64,000 nucleotides of DNA from CAWCFV01 sp963794995. GTDB taxonomy: Bacteria > Actinomycetota > Actinomycetes > JACCUZ01. Each line of letters opens with the position of its first letter. The first letter of the stretch is position 1. The notes under the pieces are model-generated. The model searched no databases. It saw nothing but the letters and a program-made list of their open reading frames with translations, and was not told the origin of the DNA. The stretch covers positions 248,001 to 312,000 of the forward strand of contig CAWCFV010000002.1 of the NCBI GenBank assembly GCA_963794995.1, written 5' to 3'. Shown in pieces: positions 34,271-43,787 of this stretch. Position numbers and translations under genes: made by a program.

Positions 34271-35762
34271 TCAGCTGGCGCGGCCCGCGGCGGCTCGTGC
34301 CGCCTGCAGCGCAGCGGCCGTCGAGGTCGGCAGCGGGGCCTTCTCGAGGAAGGGAGCCGGGTCGAGGGGCTCCCCGTCGATGCGCACCTCGAGGTGCAGG
34401 TGGGGGCCGGTGGAGTAGCCGGTGGAGCCGATCACGCCGATCGCCTGGCCCTTGACCACCCGGTCGCCCGGCTGGACCCCGATCGCCGACTGGTGGGCGT
34501 ACAGCGTCGACATGTGCAGGCCGCCGACCTTGCCGTGGTCGATGACGGTCATGTTGCCGTAGGCCACGTTGTACTCCGTGAGGAGGACGACCCCGTCGTC
34601 CGCGGCGTAGGCGATGCCGTCGCCGACGGCCAGGTCGACGCCGGTGTGGATCTTCACGTACCGCAGGATCGGGTGGAACCTCGGCCCGTACGGCGAGGTC
34701 ACCGCCCCGGTGCCGGGCCGCACCATCTGCCCGGTTCCCTTCGGCGGCTTCGGCCCCTCGGCCAGGTCGCCGGCGAGCTCCACGATCCGGGAGGCCAGCG
34801 CGCCGGACTGGGTGACCATCACCTGGTACTGCCGCTTGTCCTCGAGCGCCGCCTGCTGGGCCTGCTTGAAGGCCGCCTTGCGGGCGTCGACGACGGCCTC
34901 GACCTGCTGCGCAGCGGCCTCGGCGACCAGGGTGCGTCCCTCGACGGCGGCCAGTGCCGCAGCCGAGGCGGCGCGCGCCAGCTCCTGGCGGCGGCGGGCG
35001 GCGGCCAGCGTCGCCTGGGCGTTCACCAGCTCGGCGCGGTCCTCCTTGAGACGGGCGATCATCGCGTTGCCGGCGCTGCCGACGCTCTGCAGGAAGGCCA
35101 GCCGGTCCGCGAGCTGGTTGGGCGTCGCGGAGGACAGCACGATGGCCCACTCGCCCATGGGCCCGTTGCCCTGGTAGGCCGAGCGCGCGAGCCGGCCGAG
35201 GTCCTGCTGGTGGACCCCGATCCTCGTCTCGACCACGGCGAGGTCCCGGGTCGCGCGCTGCTCGGCGAGCACCGAGGCCTCCAGCTCGACCTGGGCGGAG
35301 CGGTCGGTCTCGCGGGCGATCGCCAGCGCCTCCTGCGCGGTCTCGAGCGCGGTGCGGGCCACGACCAGGTCGGCGCGGGCCTTGGTCAGCGCCGCCGAGG
35401 CGGCGACCAGTGCAGCGGCGTCGTGCGCGGCCTCCTCGGCCTGCTCCTTCTGCGCCTGGGCGATGTCGGCGGCTGCGTCGGCGCGGGCCCGGTCGGCCTT
35501 CTCGCGGCGCTCCTCGGCGGCGGTGCGCGCGGCACTGTCGGCGCCGGCCCTCTTCTCGGCAGCCTTGTCGTCGGCCTTGTCGTCGGCCGCTGTCGTCGGC
35601 TGACTTGTCGCGGGGCGCGGTCGAGCCGGCGGGCCGGGCCGGGGTGGGGGACGCGGTCGGGTCGGCGGCGACCGCAGGCAGGCACGTCACGAGCAGGGCC
35701 GCGACCACGACCGCTGCCCGGGCAGCGGTGGTCGCGGCCCGCCTCGACGGCACCGCAGGCAT
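34271..35762 (-). pseudogene. Secreted M23 peptidoglycan endopeptidase (second of two), one frameshift
   Basis: The ATG at 35762 gives a normal signal peptide (MPAVPSRRAATTAARAAVVV ... LPAVAADP) and then a repeat region DKSADD. The continuing DKADDKAAEKRAGADSAAR coiled coil and M23 domain lie in another frame, so one base is inserted or two are missing near 35588-35592, inside tandem copies of GTCGTCGGC. The C-terminal LytM domain is complete with HPILRYVKIHTGVDLAV and HLHLEV ligands. The predicted restored protein would be about 497 residues. It is a paralogue of the gene downstream. Confidence 0.8.
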
Positions 35763-35908
35763 GACTCGTCCCCACCCTCGTGACACGTTCCGGGCACGCG
35801 GCGCGCCCGACCCCACACCATGGTGGACCCCGTGGCCACCCTGTGCAGAGGGAATGCCACAGGTGGCCCTGTCCGAAACGGGACGAAAGGCGCGGATCGC
35901 TGCCGGAG

Positions 35909-36883
35909 TCAGAGCCAGCCGCTGCGCCGGAAGCCCCGGTAGAGCCCCAGGCAGATGCCCACCATCAGCAGCAGGACCAGGGGGTAGCCGAAGCGCCAGT
36001 CCAGCTCCGGCATGTGGGTGAAGTTCATCCCGTAGATGCCGGCGATCATGGTCGGCACCGCGGCGATCGCCACCCAGGCCGAGATCCGCCGCATGTCCTC
36101 GTTCTGCTGGACGCTGACCTGCGCGAGGTTCGCGGCGAGCACCGAGCTGAGCAGCTCGTCGAAGCCCTGCACGCGCTCGGACACCCGGATCGCGTGGTCG
36201 GCCACGTCGCGGAAGAACGGCTGCATCCGCTCGTGGATGCGCGGCACGGTGCCGCTCGCCAGCAGGGCCATCGGCTCGACCAGGGGCAGCACCGCGTGCC
36301 GGAACTCGACCACCTCGCGCTTGAGGTTGTAGATGCGCGCGGCGTCGTTGGTGCGCGCCGGGGAGAAGACGCGCTCCTCGACCTCCTCGATGTCGTCCTC
36401 GACCTCGAGGGCGATGTCGGTGTAGTCGTCGACGATCCGGTCCACCACGGCGTACATGACCGCGGACGGCCCGCAGTCGAGGATCTCGCGCTGGTGCTCG
36501 AGCCTTCGTCGTACGTCGGCCAGGGCGCGCCCCCGGCCGTGCCGCACGCTGACGACGAACGAGTCGCCGACGAAGAGCATCACGTCGCCCAGCTCGACCT
36601 GCTGGGTCTGCTCGTCGTAGAAGACCGTCTTGAGGACGAGGAACAGCGAGTCGTCGAACTCCTCGAGCTTGGGGCGCTGGTGGGCCTTGAGGGCGTCCTC
36701 GACGGCGAGCTCGTGCAGGCCGAACTCGGCCGCGACGTCGTCGAGCTCCGCCTGCGTCGGGTCGTGCAGGCCGACCCACATGAAGCTGTTGGCCTTCGAC
36801 CGCGCCGTCGCGAGGGTGTCGGACCAGGGCCCGTCGGCGACCTCGCGGCTGCCGTGGTCGTAGAGAGCGCAGTCGACGATCAC
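35909..36883 (-). CDS. corA: CorA family magnesium/cobalt transporter
   Basis: 324 residues. The N-terminal 260 residues form the cytoplasmic funnel with the long stalk helix, and two membrane helices end the protein, with the selectivity motif YGMNF (about residue 285) between them followed by THMPELDW as the periplasmic loop. The C-terminus is basic (YRGFRRSGWL) as usual. It transports Mg2+ and possibly Co2+/Ni2+ as a pentamer. The ATG faces the divergent phosphomutase with only 35 bases between. Confidence 0.93.
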   Translation of the reverse strand: MIVDCALYDHGSREVADGPWSDTLATARSKANSFMWVGLHDPTQAELDDVAAEFGLHELAVEDALKAHQRPKLEEFDDSLFLVLKTVFYDEQTQQVELGDVMLFVGDSFVVSVRHGRGRALADVRRRLEHQREILDCGPSAVMYAVVDRIVDDYTDIALEVEDDIEEVEERVFSPARTNDAARIYNLKREVVEFRHAVLPLVEPMALLASGTVPRIHERMQPFFRDVADHAIRVSERVQGFDELLSSVLAANLAQVSVQQNEDMRRISAWVAIAAVPTMIAGIYGMNFTHMPELDWRFGYPLVLLLMVGICLGLYRGFRRSGWL

Positions 36884-36918
36884 GAGGACATCGTGCCCGA
36901 CCCGTAGGCTGCTGCGCC

Positions 36919-37620
36919 GTGACCACCGTCCTGCTCGTCCGGCACGGCCGCACGACGGCCAACGGCGCGGGCGTCCTGGCCGGGTGGACCGAGGGCGTGG
37001 GCCTCGACGACACCGGGCGCGCGCAGGTGGCCTCGCTCGCGGCCCGGCTGGCCGGCGTCCCGCTCGCCGGGCTGGTCACCAGCCCGTTGCAGCGCTGCCT
37101 GGAGACCGCGGAGCTGATGCTCGACGGGCACGCCCCGGTCGAGCGCCACCTCGACCCCCGGGTGGGCGAGGTCCGCTACGGCGACTGGACGGGCGGCGAG
37201 CTCAAGAAGCTCGCGAAGGACCCGCTGTGGAAGGTGGTCCAGTCCCACCCGTCGGCCATGACCTTCCCCGGCGAGGGCGGCGAGGCGATGCGCGACATGC
37301 AGACCCGCGCGGTGACCGCGGTGCGCGACTGGAACGTCCGTCTCGGGGCGGACGCGGTCTACGCCGTCGTGTCGCACGGCGACGTCATCAAGGCCGTGCT
37401 GGCCGACGCCCTGGGCATGCATCTCGACCAGTTCCAGCGGCTGGTGGTCGACCCGTCCTCGGTCAGCATCGTCACCTACACCGACCTCCGGCCGTTCGTC
37501 GTGCGCATGAACGACCTCGGCAGCGACCTGGGCTTCCTGGTGCCGCGCAAGGGCACCCGCCGGCGTCGACGGCCCGCCTCGGACGCCGTCGTCGGAGGCG
37601 GCGCGGGCGCCACCGCGTGA
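36919..37620 (+). CDS. Histidine phosphatase superfamily protein (MSMEG_4193 family putative phosphomutase)
   Basis: 233 residues. The phosphohistidine motif is VRHGRTTANG (about residues 6-15), with the second RH-type site VVSHGDVIKAVL (about 153-164). This is the actinobacterial MSMEG_4193 group; the true substrate is unknown. GTG start with TAGGCT eight bases ahead (leaderless). It opens a conserved four-gene run: phosphomutase, DUF3090, SCO1664, MshC. Confidence 0.88.
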   Translation: MTTVLLVRHGRTTANGAGVLAGWTEGVGLDDTGRAQVASLAARLAGVPLAGLVTSPLQRCLETAELMLDGHAPVERHLDPRVGEVRYGDWTGGELKKLAKDPLWKVVQSHPSAMTFPGEGGEAMRDMQTRAVTAVRDWNVRLGADAVYAVVSHGDVIKAVLADALGMHLDQFQRLVVDPSSVSIVTYTDLRPFVVRMNDLGSDLGFLVPRKGTRRRRRPASDAVVGGGAGATA

Positions 37621-37647
37621 GCTGGCGCAACGACATAGGGTCGCCGC

Positions 37648-38214
37648 ATGCCGCGCATCGTCTTCGAGTACGACCCGCCTGAGCGATTCGTCGCGGGCAC
37701 GGTCGGCGAGCCCGGGCAGCGGACGTTCTTCCTCCAGGCCCGTGACTCCGGGCGCACCACCAGCGTCGCTCTCGAGAAGCAGCAGGTCTCGGTCCTCGCG
37801 GAGCGCGTCGACGCCCTTCTCGACGAGGTGGTGCGGCGGTCGGGCGGCGACGCCGCGGTGCCCGCGGTCGCCCCCGCGGACAGCACCGACACGGCACCCC
37901 TGGACGCCCCCATCGAGGAGGAGTTCCGGGTCGGCACGATGGCTCTCGCGTGGGACCCCGACGACGAAGTCGTGGTCATCGAGGCCCAGGCGGTCACCGA
38001 GGACGACGCGGAGGACGAGCCGCCGCTGATCACCGACGAGGACGAGGACGGCCCGCCGCTGCTCCGGGTCCGGCTCACCGGCACGGCCGCGCGGGCCTTC
38101 GTCACCCGCGCGCAGGCGGTCGTCGCCGCCGGCCGGCCGCCCTGCCCCTTCTGCGGCGGCCCGCTCGACGCCGGCGGCCACGTCTGCCCGCGCGCCAACG
38201 GCTACCGCCGTTGA
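37648..38214 (+). CDS. DUF3090 domain protein
   Basis: 188 residues with the family start PRIVFEYDPPERFVAGTVGE and a C-terminal zinc-ribbon-like CPFCGGPLDAGGHVCPRANG with four Cys. Function is unknown and the family is almost restricted to Actinobacteria, always beside a histidine phosphatase and SCO1664. TAGGGT six bases before the ATG (leaderless). Confidence 0.9.
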   Translation: MPRIVFEYDPPERFVAGTVGEPGQRTFFLQARDSGRTTSVALEKQQVSVLAERVDALLDEVVRRSGGDAAVPAVAPADSTDTAPLDAPIEEEFRVGTMALAWDPDDEVVVIEAQAVTEDDAEDEPPLITDEDEDGPPLLRVRLTGTAARAFVTRAQAVVAAGRPPCPFCGGPLDAGGHVCPRANGYRR

Positions 38215-38235
38215 CCGGTTTGTGAGACTGACGGC

Positions 38236-39042
38236 GTGGACCGGCTCGATCTCGACACCGCGCTGACCCTGCTGCGCGAGGGGACGATCGCGGTCGCCGG
38301 CCGGCTGGTCGACGCGTCGAACGCCACGCTGTTCTGCGACATCAGCCACGACGGCACCTCCGGCCGCTGCGTGTACAAGCCCGTGGCGGGGGAGCGGCCC
38401 CTGTGGGACTTCCCCGACGGCACCCTGGCCGGCCGGGAGGTCGCGGCCTTCGCGGTGTCCGAGGCCACCGGCTGGGGCGTCGTGCCGCCGACGGTGCTGC
38501 GCGACGGACCCTTCGGACCGGGGATGGTGCAGCTCTGGATCGACACGGTCGACGACGACGAGGGCGTCCCGCTGGTCGACGTGCTCGCGCCGGCCGCCGT
38601 GCCGGACGGGTGGCTGCGGGTCATGGACGCTCTCGGGTCGGACGGGGAGCCCGTGGTCCTCGGCCACGCCGACGACCCGCGCCTGCGCCGCATGACGGTG
38701 CTCGACGTCGTCCTCAACAACGCCGACCGCAAGGGCGGGCACGTCCTCACCGACCCCTACGGCCGGGTGCTCGGGGTCGACCACGGGGTGTCGTTCCACG
38801 TCGAGCCCAAGCTGCGCACGGTGCTCTGGGGCTGGGCCGGTGCCCCGCTGCACGCGTCCGAGCGGGAGGTGCTCGAGCGGCTGGGCAGCGAGCTCGACGA
38901 CGGGCTCGGCGCGCAGCTGGCCGAGCTGGTCAGCCGCAGGGAGGTCCGCGCCGCCCGGCGCCGGGTCGACCGGCTGCTCTCGGAGGGGCGGCTGCCGTTC
39001 CCCGTCGACGGGTGGCCGGCCATCCCCTGGCCGCCGTTCTGA
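38236..39042 (+). CDS. SCO1664 family kinase-like protein
   Basis: 268 residues. The family is related to PI3/4-kinase-type folds: GRCVYKPVAGERPLWDFPDG (ATP Lys region), RMTVLDVVLNNADRKGGHVL (catalytic N/D) and VLGVDHGVSFHVEPK (metal Asp). It is named for Streptomyces SCO1664; its substrate is unknown. It lies between DUF3090 and MshC in a conserved cluster. GTG start 21 bases after DUF3090. Confidence 0.88.
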   Translation: MDRLDLDTALTLLREGTIAVAGRLVDASNATLFCDISHDGTSGRCVYKPVAGERPLWDFPDGTLAGREVAAFAVSEATGWGVVPPTVLRDGPFGPGMVQLWIDTVDDDEGVPLVDVLAPAAVPDGWLRVMDALGSDGEPVVLGHADDPRLRRMTVLDVVLNNADRKGGHVLTDPYGRVLGVDHGVSFHVEPKLRTVLWGWAGAPLHASEREVLERLGSELDDGLGAQLAELVSRREVRAARRRVDRLLSEGRLPFPVDGWPAIPWPPF

Positions 39043-39068
39043 CCTGCGCCGCCACGTAGGATCCGGGC

Positions 39069-40304
39069 GTGCAGCCCTGGTCCGGAACCGACGTCCCCGC
39101 CCTGCCCGGCACGGGGCTCCCGCTCCGGCTGTACGACACGGCGACGGGCCAGGTGCGGCCCACCGCACCCGGCGCGACGGCCCGGATGTACGTGTGCGGC
39201 ATCACGCCCTACGACGCGACGCACATGGGGCACGCGGCGACCTACGTGAGCTTCGACCTCGTGCACCGGGTGTGGCTCGACGCCGGGCACGACGTGCACT
39301 ACGTGCAGAACGTGACCGACATCGACGACCCGCTGCTCGAGCGCGCCGTGCGCGACGGGCAGGACTGGGCCGAGCTCGCGCTGCGGGAGACCGCGCTGTT
39401 CCGCGAGGACATGGAGTCACTGGCCGTCCTCCCCCCGCGGCACTACGTCGGGGCGGTCGAGGCCATCCCTGGCATCGTCGACATCATCCGCCGGCTGCGC
39501 GAGGCGGGTGCGGCGTACGACGTCGACGGCGACACGTACTTCTCGGTGCACGCGGACCCGCGGTTCGGCGCCGTCGGCAACCTCGACGAGGCGACGATGG
39601 TGGCGCTGTCCGCCGAGCGTGGCGGCGACCCGCAGCGGCAGGGGAAGAAGCATCCGCTCGACTGCCTGCTCTGGCAGGCCGCCCGCCCGGGGGAGCCGTC
39701 CTGGCAGACCGGGGACCCCGAGCTGCCCGACGGCCGTCCCGGCTGGCACGTCGAGTGCACGGAGATCGCTCTGGGGCACCTCGGGGACGCGTTCGACGTC
39801 CAGGGCGGCGGCAGCGACCTCGTCTTCCCGCACCACGAGATGAGCGCGTCGCACGCGCAGGTGCTCACCGGCCGTTGGCCGTTCGCCCGGCACTACGTCC
39901 ATGCGGGCATGGTCGGTCTCGACGGCGAGAAGATGTCGAAGTCGAAGGGCAACCTGGTCTTCGTCTCGGCGCTGCGCCGCGAGGGTCACGACCCCGCCGC
40001 CGTGCGGCTCGCGCTGCTGGGGCACCACTACCGCGACGACTGGCAGTGGACGGCCGACGACCTGCCCGCCGCGGAGCGCCGCCTCGGGCGCTGGCGCGAC
40101 GCGGTCGCCCGGCCCTCGGGGCCCGCGGCCGACGGTCTGCTCGCCGATGTCCGCCGGCACCTGGCCGACGACCTCGACGCGCCCGCGGCACTGGGCACCG
40201 TCGACCGGTGGGCGGATGCCGCGCTGGGCCGCGGCGGCGACGACCCCGGCGCCGCGGACCTGGTGCGCCGCACGGTCGACGCGCTGCTCGGCGTGCGGCT
40301 CTGA
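39069..40304 (+). CDS. mshC: MshC, cysteine:1D-myo-inosityl 2-amino-2-deoxy-D-glucopyranoside ligase
   Basis: 411 residues of the class I aminoacyl-tRNA-synthetase fold, closest to CysRS but shorter, as expected for MshC. CGITPYDATHMGHAATYVSF holds the HIGH-like HMGH, and GEKMSKSKGN holds KMSKS. Zinc-binding Cys/His lie around CGITPY and WHVECTEIAL. It ligates cysteine to GlcN-Ins in the third-to-last step of mycothiol synthesis, so the organism uses mycothiol. TAGGAT lies six bases upstream of the GTG. The upstream genes are its usual neighbours. Confidence 0.94.
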   Translation: MQPWSGTDVPALPGTGLPLRLYDTATGQVRPTAPGATARMYVCGITPYDATHMGHAATYVSFDLVHRVWLDAGHDVHYVQNVTDIDDPLLERAVRDGQDWAELALRETALFREDMESLAVLPPRHYVGAVEAIPGIVDIIRRLREAGAAYDVDGDTYFSVHADPRFGAVGNLDEATMVALSAERGGDPQRQGKKHPLDCLLWQAARPGEPSWQTGDPELPDGRPGWHVECTEIALGHLGDAFDVQGGGSDLVFPHHEMSASHAQVLTGRWPFARHYVHAGMVGLDGEKMSKSKGNLVFVSALRREGHDPAAVRLALLGHHYRDDWQWTADDLPAAERRLGRWRDAVARPSGPAADGLLADVRRHLADDLDAPAALGTVDRWADAALGRGGDDPGAADLVRRTVDALLGVRL

Positions 40305-40342
40305 GCGTCCGTTCCCGATGCGCCCCGACGGCCGGGCAGTCC

Positions 40343-40843
40343 CTACTTCCTGCCGCCGCAGGTAGCCGTGTCCCGTGCAGGGAACTTCTCGACATCGCCC
40401 TTGTCGAAGACGTGATGATGGGACACGTGCAGGATCGCCGTGCGACCCCCGACGTAGGTCAGCGGTCCGGACGCAGTGGCGTGCACGGCGCCTTGTCCGT
40501 CGGGCGGGAGCTGGTCGGTGAAGACCACGCGGTACGTCCACGTACCGACCAGGTTCTCGTCGCTGTCGAGGAGAGCCGCCGTGCCGGTGACCTGGACGCG
40601 GACGTGGTGGCCCTTGTCGCCGAGGTCGGTGAGACGAACGATGCCGTTCTCGATTCCGATGCCGTGGACCGCCACCCCGGTACACGGATCGTCGAACTCC
40701 CACGGCGCCTGCTCGTCGACGAGGGTGAACACGACCTGCTCGGCCTTGGCCGCCGCCGGCCCGACGCCCAGCGCCCCCATCAGCACCGCCAGCAGGCTGA
40801 GGCCGGTCAGCAGCCGGCGTCCGTACGGGCTCGAAGTCTGCAT
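40343..40843 (-). CDS. Secreted protein, unrecognised
   Basis: 166 residues with a signal peptide (about 1-34, ending AAAKA). The mature part has a beta-strand pattern with conserved-looking EQAPWEFDDPCTGVAVHGIG and a histidine cluster LHVSHHHVFDKGDVEKF; two Cys (DDPCTG, TATCGG) could form a disulfide. I cannot name a family. Similar small secreted beta proteins occur in many actinobacteria. No operon partner; the 158 bases behind it are spacer without a visible gene. Confidence 0.65.
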   Translation of the reverse strand: MQTSSPYGRRLLTGLSLLAVLMGALGVGPAAAKAEQVVFTLVDEQAPWEFDDPCTGVAVHGIGIENGIVRLTDLGDKGHHVRVQVTGTAALLDSDENLVGTWTYRVVFTDQLPPDGQGAVHATASGPLTYVGGRTAILHVSHHHVFDKGDVEKFPARDTATCGGRK

Positions 40844-41001
40844 CGCACGTCTCCCTGTGCTGGCCCCGCGACACCCTGTCCAGCAGGCCCGGGGCCACGT
40901 CCACCGACCAACTTCGCCTGCAAGGTAGCCCCGACCCCTTCCCGGCGGTATGACCCGTGCGAGCTATTTCCCGGCGGCCCGGGCGCCGCCCGGTCCGGCG
41001 G

Positions 41002-41997
41002 TCACCTGCCCAGGCGCGCGTAGGTCTGCTCGGCCCGCTCCTTCGCACCCGTCCACCAGTCCGGGTGGTCGCGGTACCACGCGACGGTGGCCTCCAGCCC
41101 GGCGCGGAGGTCGCGGAAGCGCGGCTGCCAGCCGGTCTCGGCGGCCAGCTTCCCCCAGTCGATCGCGTAGCGCAGGTCGTGCCCCGGACGGTCGCTGACC
41201 AGGTCGTACCAGTCGGCCGGCCGGCCCATGATCTCGAGCAGGGTCTCGACGACCGCCCGGTTGTCGCGCTCGCCGTCGGCGCCGATGAGGTAGGTCTCGC
41301 CGATGCGGCCCCGCTCGACGATGGCCACGACGGCGTCGTTGTGGTCGTCGACGTGGATCCAGTCGCGCACGTTGGTCCCGGCGCCGTAGAGCTTGGGCTT
41401 CACTCCGGTGAGGATGTTCGTGACCTGCCGGGGGATGAACTTCTCGACGTGCTGGTAGGGCCCGTAGTTGTTGGAGCAGTTCGACAGCGTCGCCTGCACG
41501 CCGAAGGACCGGACCCAGGCGCGCACCAGGAGGTCCGCGGAGGCCTTCGTGGCGGAGTACGGGCTCGAGGGGTTGTACGGCGTGTGCTCGGTGAAGCGCG
41601 CCGGGTCGTCGAGCGCGAGGTCGCCGTAGACCTCGTCGGTGGAGACGTGGTGCAGCCGCACGCCGTGGCGGCGTACCGCCTCCAGCAGGCGGAAGGTGCC
41701 GATGACGTTGGACTCGAGGAACGGCCACGGGTCGTCGAGCGAGTTGTCGTTGTGCGACTCGGCGGCGAAGTGGACGACCAGGTCGCTGTCGGCCACCAGC
41801 CGGTCGACGAGCTCGGCGTCGGCGACGCTGCCGCGGACCAGCTCGACCCGGCCGGCGACGGCGTCGAGGTTGGCGGCGTCGCCGGCGTAGGTGAGCGCGT
41901 CGAGCACCCGGACCTCCCAGTCCGGCCGCGTGGTCGCCGTGCGCAGCACGAAGTTGGTGCCGATGAACCCGGCACCTCCGGTCACGAGCACCTTCAT
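41002..41997 (-). CDS. rfbB: dTDP-glucose 4,6-dehydratase
   Basis: 331 residues of the extended SDR fold: NAD motif VTGGAGFIGTNF, STDEVYGDL, catalytic YSATK (about residue 161), and SNCSNNYGPYQHVEKFIPRQ, all hallmarks of RmlB/RfbB. It makes dTDP-4-keto-6-deoxyglucose, the entry to rhamnose and other deoxysugars. No other rml gene is adjacent. Its ATG overlaps the stop of a GntR regulator (TGATG), so the two are translationally coupled. Confidence 0.88.
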   Translation of the reverse strand: MKVLVTGGAGFIGTNFVLRTATTRPDWEVRVLDALTYAGDAANLDAVAGRVELVRGSVADAELVDRLVADSDLVVHFAAESHNDNSLDDPWPFLESNVIGTFRLLEAVRRHGVRLHHVSTDEVYGDLALDDPARFTEHTPYNPSSPYSATKASADLLVRAWVRSFGVQATLSNCSNNYGPYQHVEKFIPRQVTNILTGVKPKLYGAGTNVRDWIHVDDHNDAVVAIVERGRIGETYLIGADGERDNRAVVETLLEIMGRPADWYDLVSDRPGHDLRYAIDWGKLAAETGWQPRFRDLRAGLEATVAWYRDHPDWWTGAKERAEQTYARLGR

Positions 41998-42809
41998 CAG
42001 TCGATCTCCTCGGACGTGGTGGTGGGGGTCGTGGGGGAGCCGGTCGTGGTGCCGTCCCGGCGGCGCAGGCCGGGAGGCTCGTGGGACGCGCCGCCGGACC
42101 AGCCGCGGAACTCGACCTCGAGGCTGAACCGGTGCGCCAGGTAGCGGTGGTCGGAGAGGGCGATCGGCACGCTCGCGCGGTCGAGCGCCAGCCGGCGGAC
42201 GAGCAGCAGCGCGCTGCCGGTCGGGGTGTCGAGCAGCCTGGCAATACCGTCGGTGGCGACCGCGGCCGTCACGGTCTGCCGGACGGTCTCGACGGTGCGC
42301 CCCTGGCGCTGGAGGCTGGTCCAGATCCCGAGGACCTCGGCGTCGCGCCGGCTCACGTCACCGGCCGGCCCGGCCGGCACCCACTCGTCGACGAGGTCCA
42401 GCGGCGCGCCGTCCACCGAGCGCACGGACCGGCAGGTGAGCACCTCGGAGCCCGACCCGACCTGCAGCGCCTCCGCGACCGCGGTCGTGGCCGGTCCGAA
42501 GCCGAACCCGACCACCGTCCGGGTGACGGTGCGGCCGGCCACAGCGACTGCCGACTCGGCGTGCCGGAAGGTGCCCACCGCCAGCGGCTGGTGGAAGGTC
42601 CCCGCGGTCGCGAACCACCCGGCGCCGGGGCGGCTCTCGACCAGGCCCTGCCCCCGCAGCTCCTCCAGGGCCCGGCGGACGGTCACCCGGCTCACCCCGT
42701 ACCGCGTCCCGAGGGCGGACTCGCTCTCGAGCGCGCCCCGGGGCCCGAGGTCACCGAGCGCGACCCGCTCGCGCAGCTGCTGCGCGAGGGTGGCGGCCCG
42801 ACCTGTCAT
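41997..42809 (-). CDS. GntR family (HutC-type) transcriptional regulator
   Basis: 270 residues using the ATG at 42809. Winged helix at about 5-70 (LRERVALGDLGPRGALESES, VSRVTVRRALEELRGQGLVE) followed by a UTRA-like effector domain (about 80-235: FHQPLAVGTFRHAE ... LALDRASVPIALSDHRYLA) that senses a small molecule, and a disordered C-terminal tail. A palindrome TCTG-N3-CAGA and a TATGGT -10 precede the ATG, so self-regulation is likely. It overlaps rfbB. Confidence 0.85.
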   Translation of the reverse strand: MTGRAATLAQQLRERVALGDLGPRGALESESALGTRYGVSRVTVRRALEELRGQGLVESRPGAGWFATAGTFHQPLAVGTFRHAESAVAVAGRTVTRTVVGFGFGPATTAVAEALQVGSGSEVLTCRSVRSVDGAPLDLVDEWVPAGPAGDVSRRDAEVLGIWTSLQRQGRTVETVRQTVTAAVATDGIARLLDTPTGSALLLVRRLALDRASVPIALSDHRYLAHRFSLEVEFRGWSGGASHEPPGLRRRDGTTTGSPTTPTTTSEEID

Positions 42810-42815
42810 GCGCGC

Positions 42816-42836
42816 ACCATACAGGTCTGATACAGA
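42816..42836 (-). promoter_or_regulatory. Leaderless -10 and candidate operator of GntR gene
   Basis: TATGGT (42816-42821) is six bases before the ATG. Immediately upstream is TCTG-ATA-CAGA (plus strand 42826-42836), a near-perfect dyad in the position of the -35, as well as two copies of CTGTAT on the minus strand. This is a plausible binding site for the GntR protein itself. Confidence 0.6.
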
Positions 42837-42852
42837 TCTGGTGCGGGTGGCG

Positions 42853-43707
42853 TCAGCCGGGACCGTCGTCACCCCGGCGGCGCAGGTAGCGCTCGAACTC
42901 GCGGGCGATGGCGTCGCCGGAGGCCTCCGGCGCCTCGGTGAGGTCCTTCGCCTCCTCGAGGGACCGGACGTACTCCGCCACCTCGGTGTCCTCGGCGGCG
43001 AGCTCGTCGACCCCGCGCTCCCAGGCCCGGGCGTCCTCGGCCAGGTCGCCCAGCGGGATCGGCACGTCGAGCAGGTCCTCGATGTGCCGCAGCAGGGCCA
43101 GGGTCGCCTTGGGGCACGGCGGCTGCGCCACGTAGTGCGGCACGGCCGCCCAGATGGACAGCGCGGGCACGCCCGCGCGGATGCAGGCGTCCTGCACCAC
43201 GCCGACGATGCCGGTGGGGCCCTCGTAGCGGGAGGCCTCCAGGTGCAGCGAGCGCGAGAGGCCCTCGTCCGACGACGTCCCGGTCACCGGCACCGGCCGG
43301 GTGTGCGGCGAGTCGGCGAGCAGCGCGCCCAGGGTGACGACCATCTCGACGCCCAGCTCGTGGCAGACGCCCAGGATCTCGTGGGTGAACTGCCGCCACC
43401 GCATGTTCGGCTCGATGCCGCGCACCAGGACGACGTCGCGGCCCACATCGGCCAGCCGCGCGTAGGAGACGCGGGTGGTCGGCCAGGTGATCAGCCGGCG
43501 GCCGTCGTCGCCGTGCGCCACGGTGGGCCGGTTGACCTGGTAGTCGTAGTAGTCCTCGGGGTCCAGCTCGGTCAGCGGGACGGCGTCCCACACCTGCTCG
43601 AGGTGCTCCACCGCGGCGGTCGCCGAGTCGCCGGCGTCGTTCCAGCCCTCGAACGCGGCGATGAGGAGCGGGTCGACGAGCTCCGGGTAGTCGTCGACCT
43701 CGATCAC
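42853..43707 (-). CDS. PAC2 family protein
   Basis: 284 residues with the PAC2 (proteasome assembly chaperone 2) fold: AFEGWNDAGDSATAAVEHLE, GIEPNMRWRQFTHEILGVCH, LGALLADSPHTRPVPVTGTS and GIVGVVQDACIRAGVPALSI. Actinobacteria with a proteasome usually encode two or more PAC2 proteins; they have been suggested to help 20S assembly but this is not established. The gene is divergent from metH. Confidence 0.88.
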   Translation of the reverse strand: MIEVDDYPELVDPLLIAAFEGWNDAGDSATAAVEHLEQVWDAVPLTELDPEDYYDYQVNRPTVAHGDDGRRLITWPTTRVSYARLADVGRDVVLVRGIEPNMRWRQFTHEILGVCHELGVEMVVTLGALLADSPHTRPVPVTGTSSDEGLSRSLHLEASRYEGPTGIVGVVQDACIRAGVPALSIWAAVPHYVAQPPCPKATLALLRHIEDLLDVPIPLGDLAEDARAWERGVDELAAEDTEVAEYVRSLEEAKDLTEAPEASGDAIAREFERYLRRRGDDGPG

Positions 43708-43787
43708 CCTGTGCTCCTCGTCACTCGGCCGGTCCCTGGTGAGACCTGGCCAGCGTACGACGGCAGGTCCGCCTAGACTCGCCCGCG

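Noticed and set aside
35560..35620. CRISPR-like repeat
   Set aside because: The GTCGTCGGC units are short, contiguous and coding; there are no spacers, and no cas genes are present. The RecB-like nuclease at 51375-52304 is not next to any array.
43708..43787. Cobalamin riboswitch before metH
   Set aside because: The gap is only 80 bases, ends in a leaderless -10 (TAGACT) and has no B12-box-like sequence.
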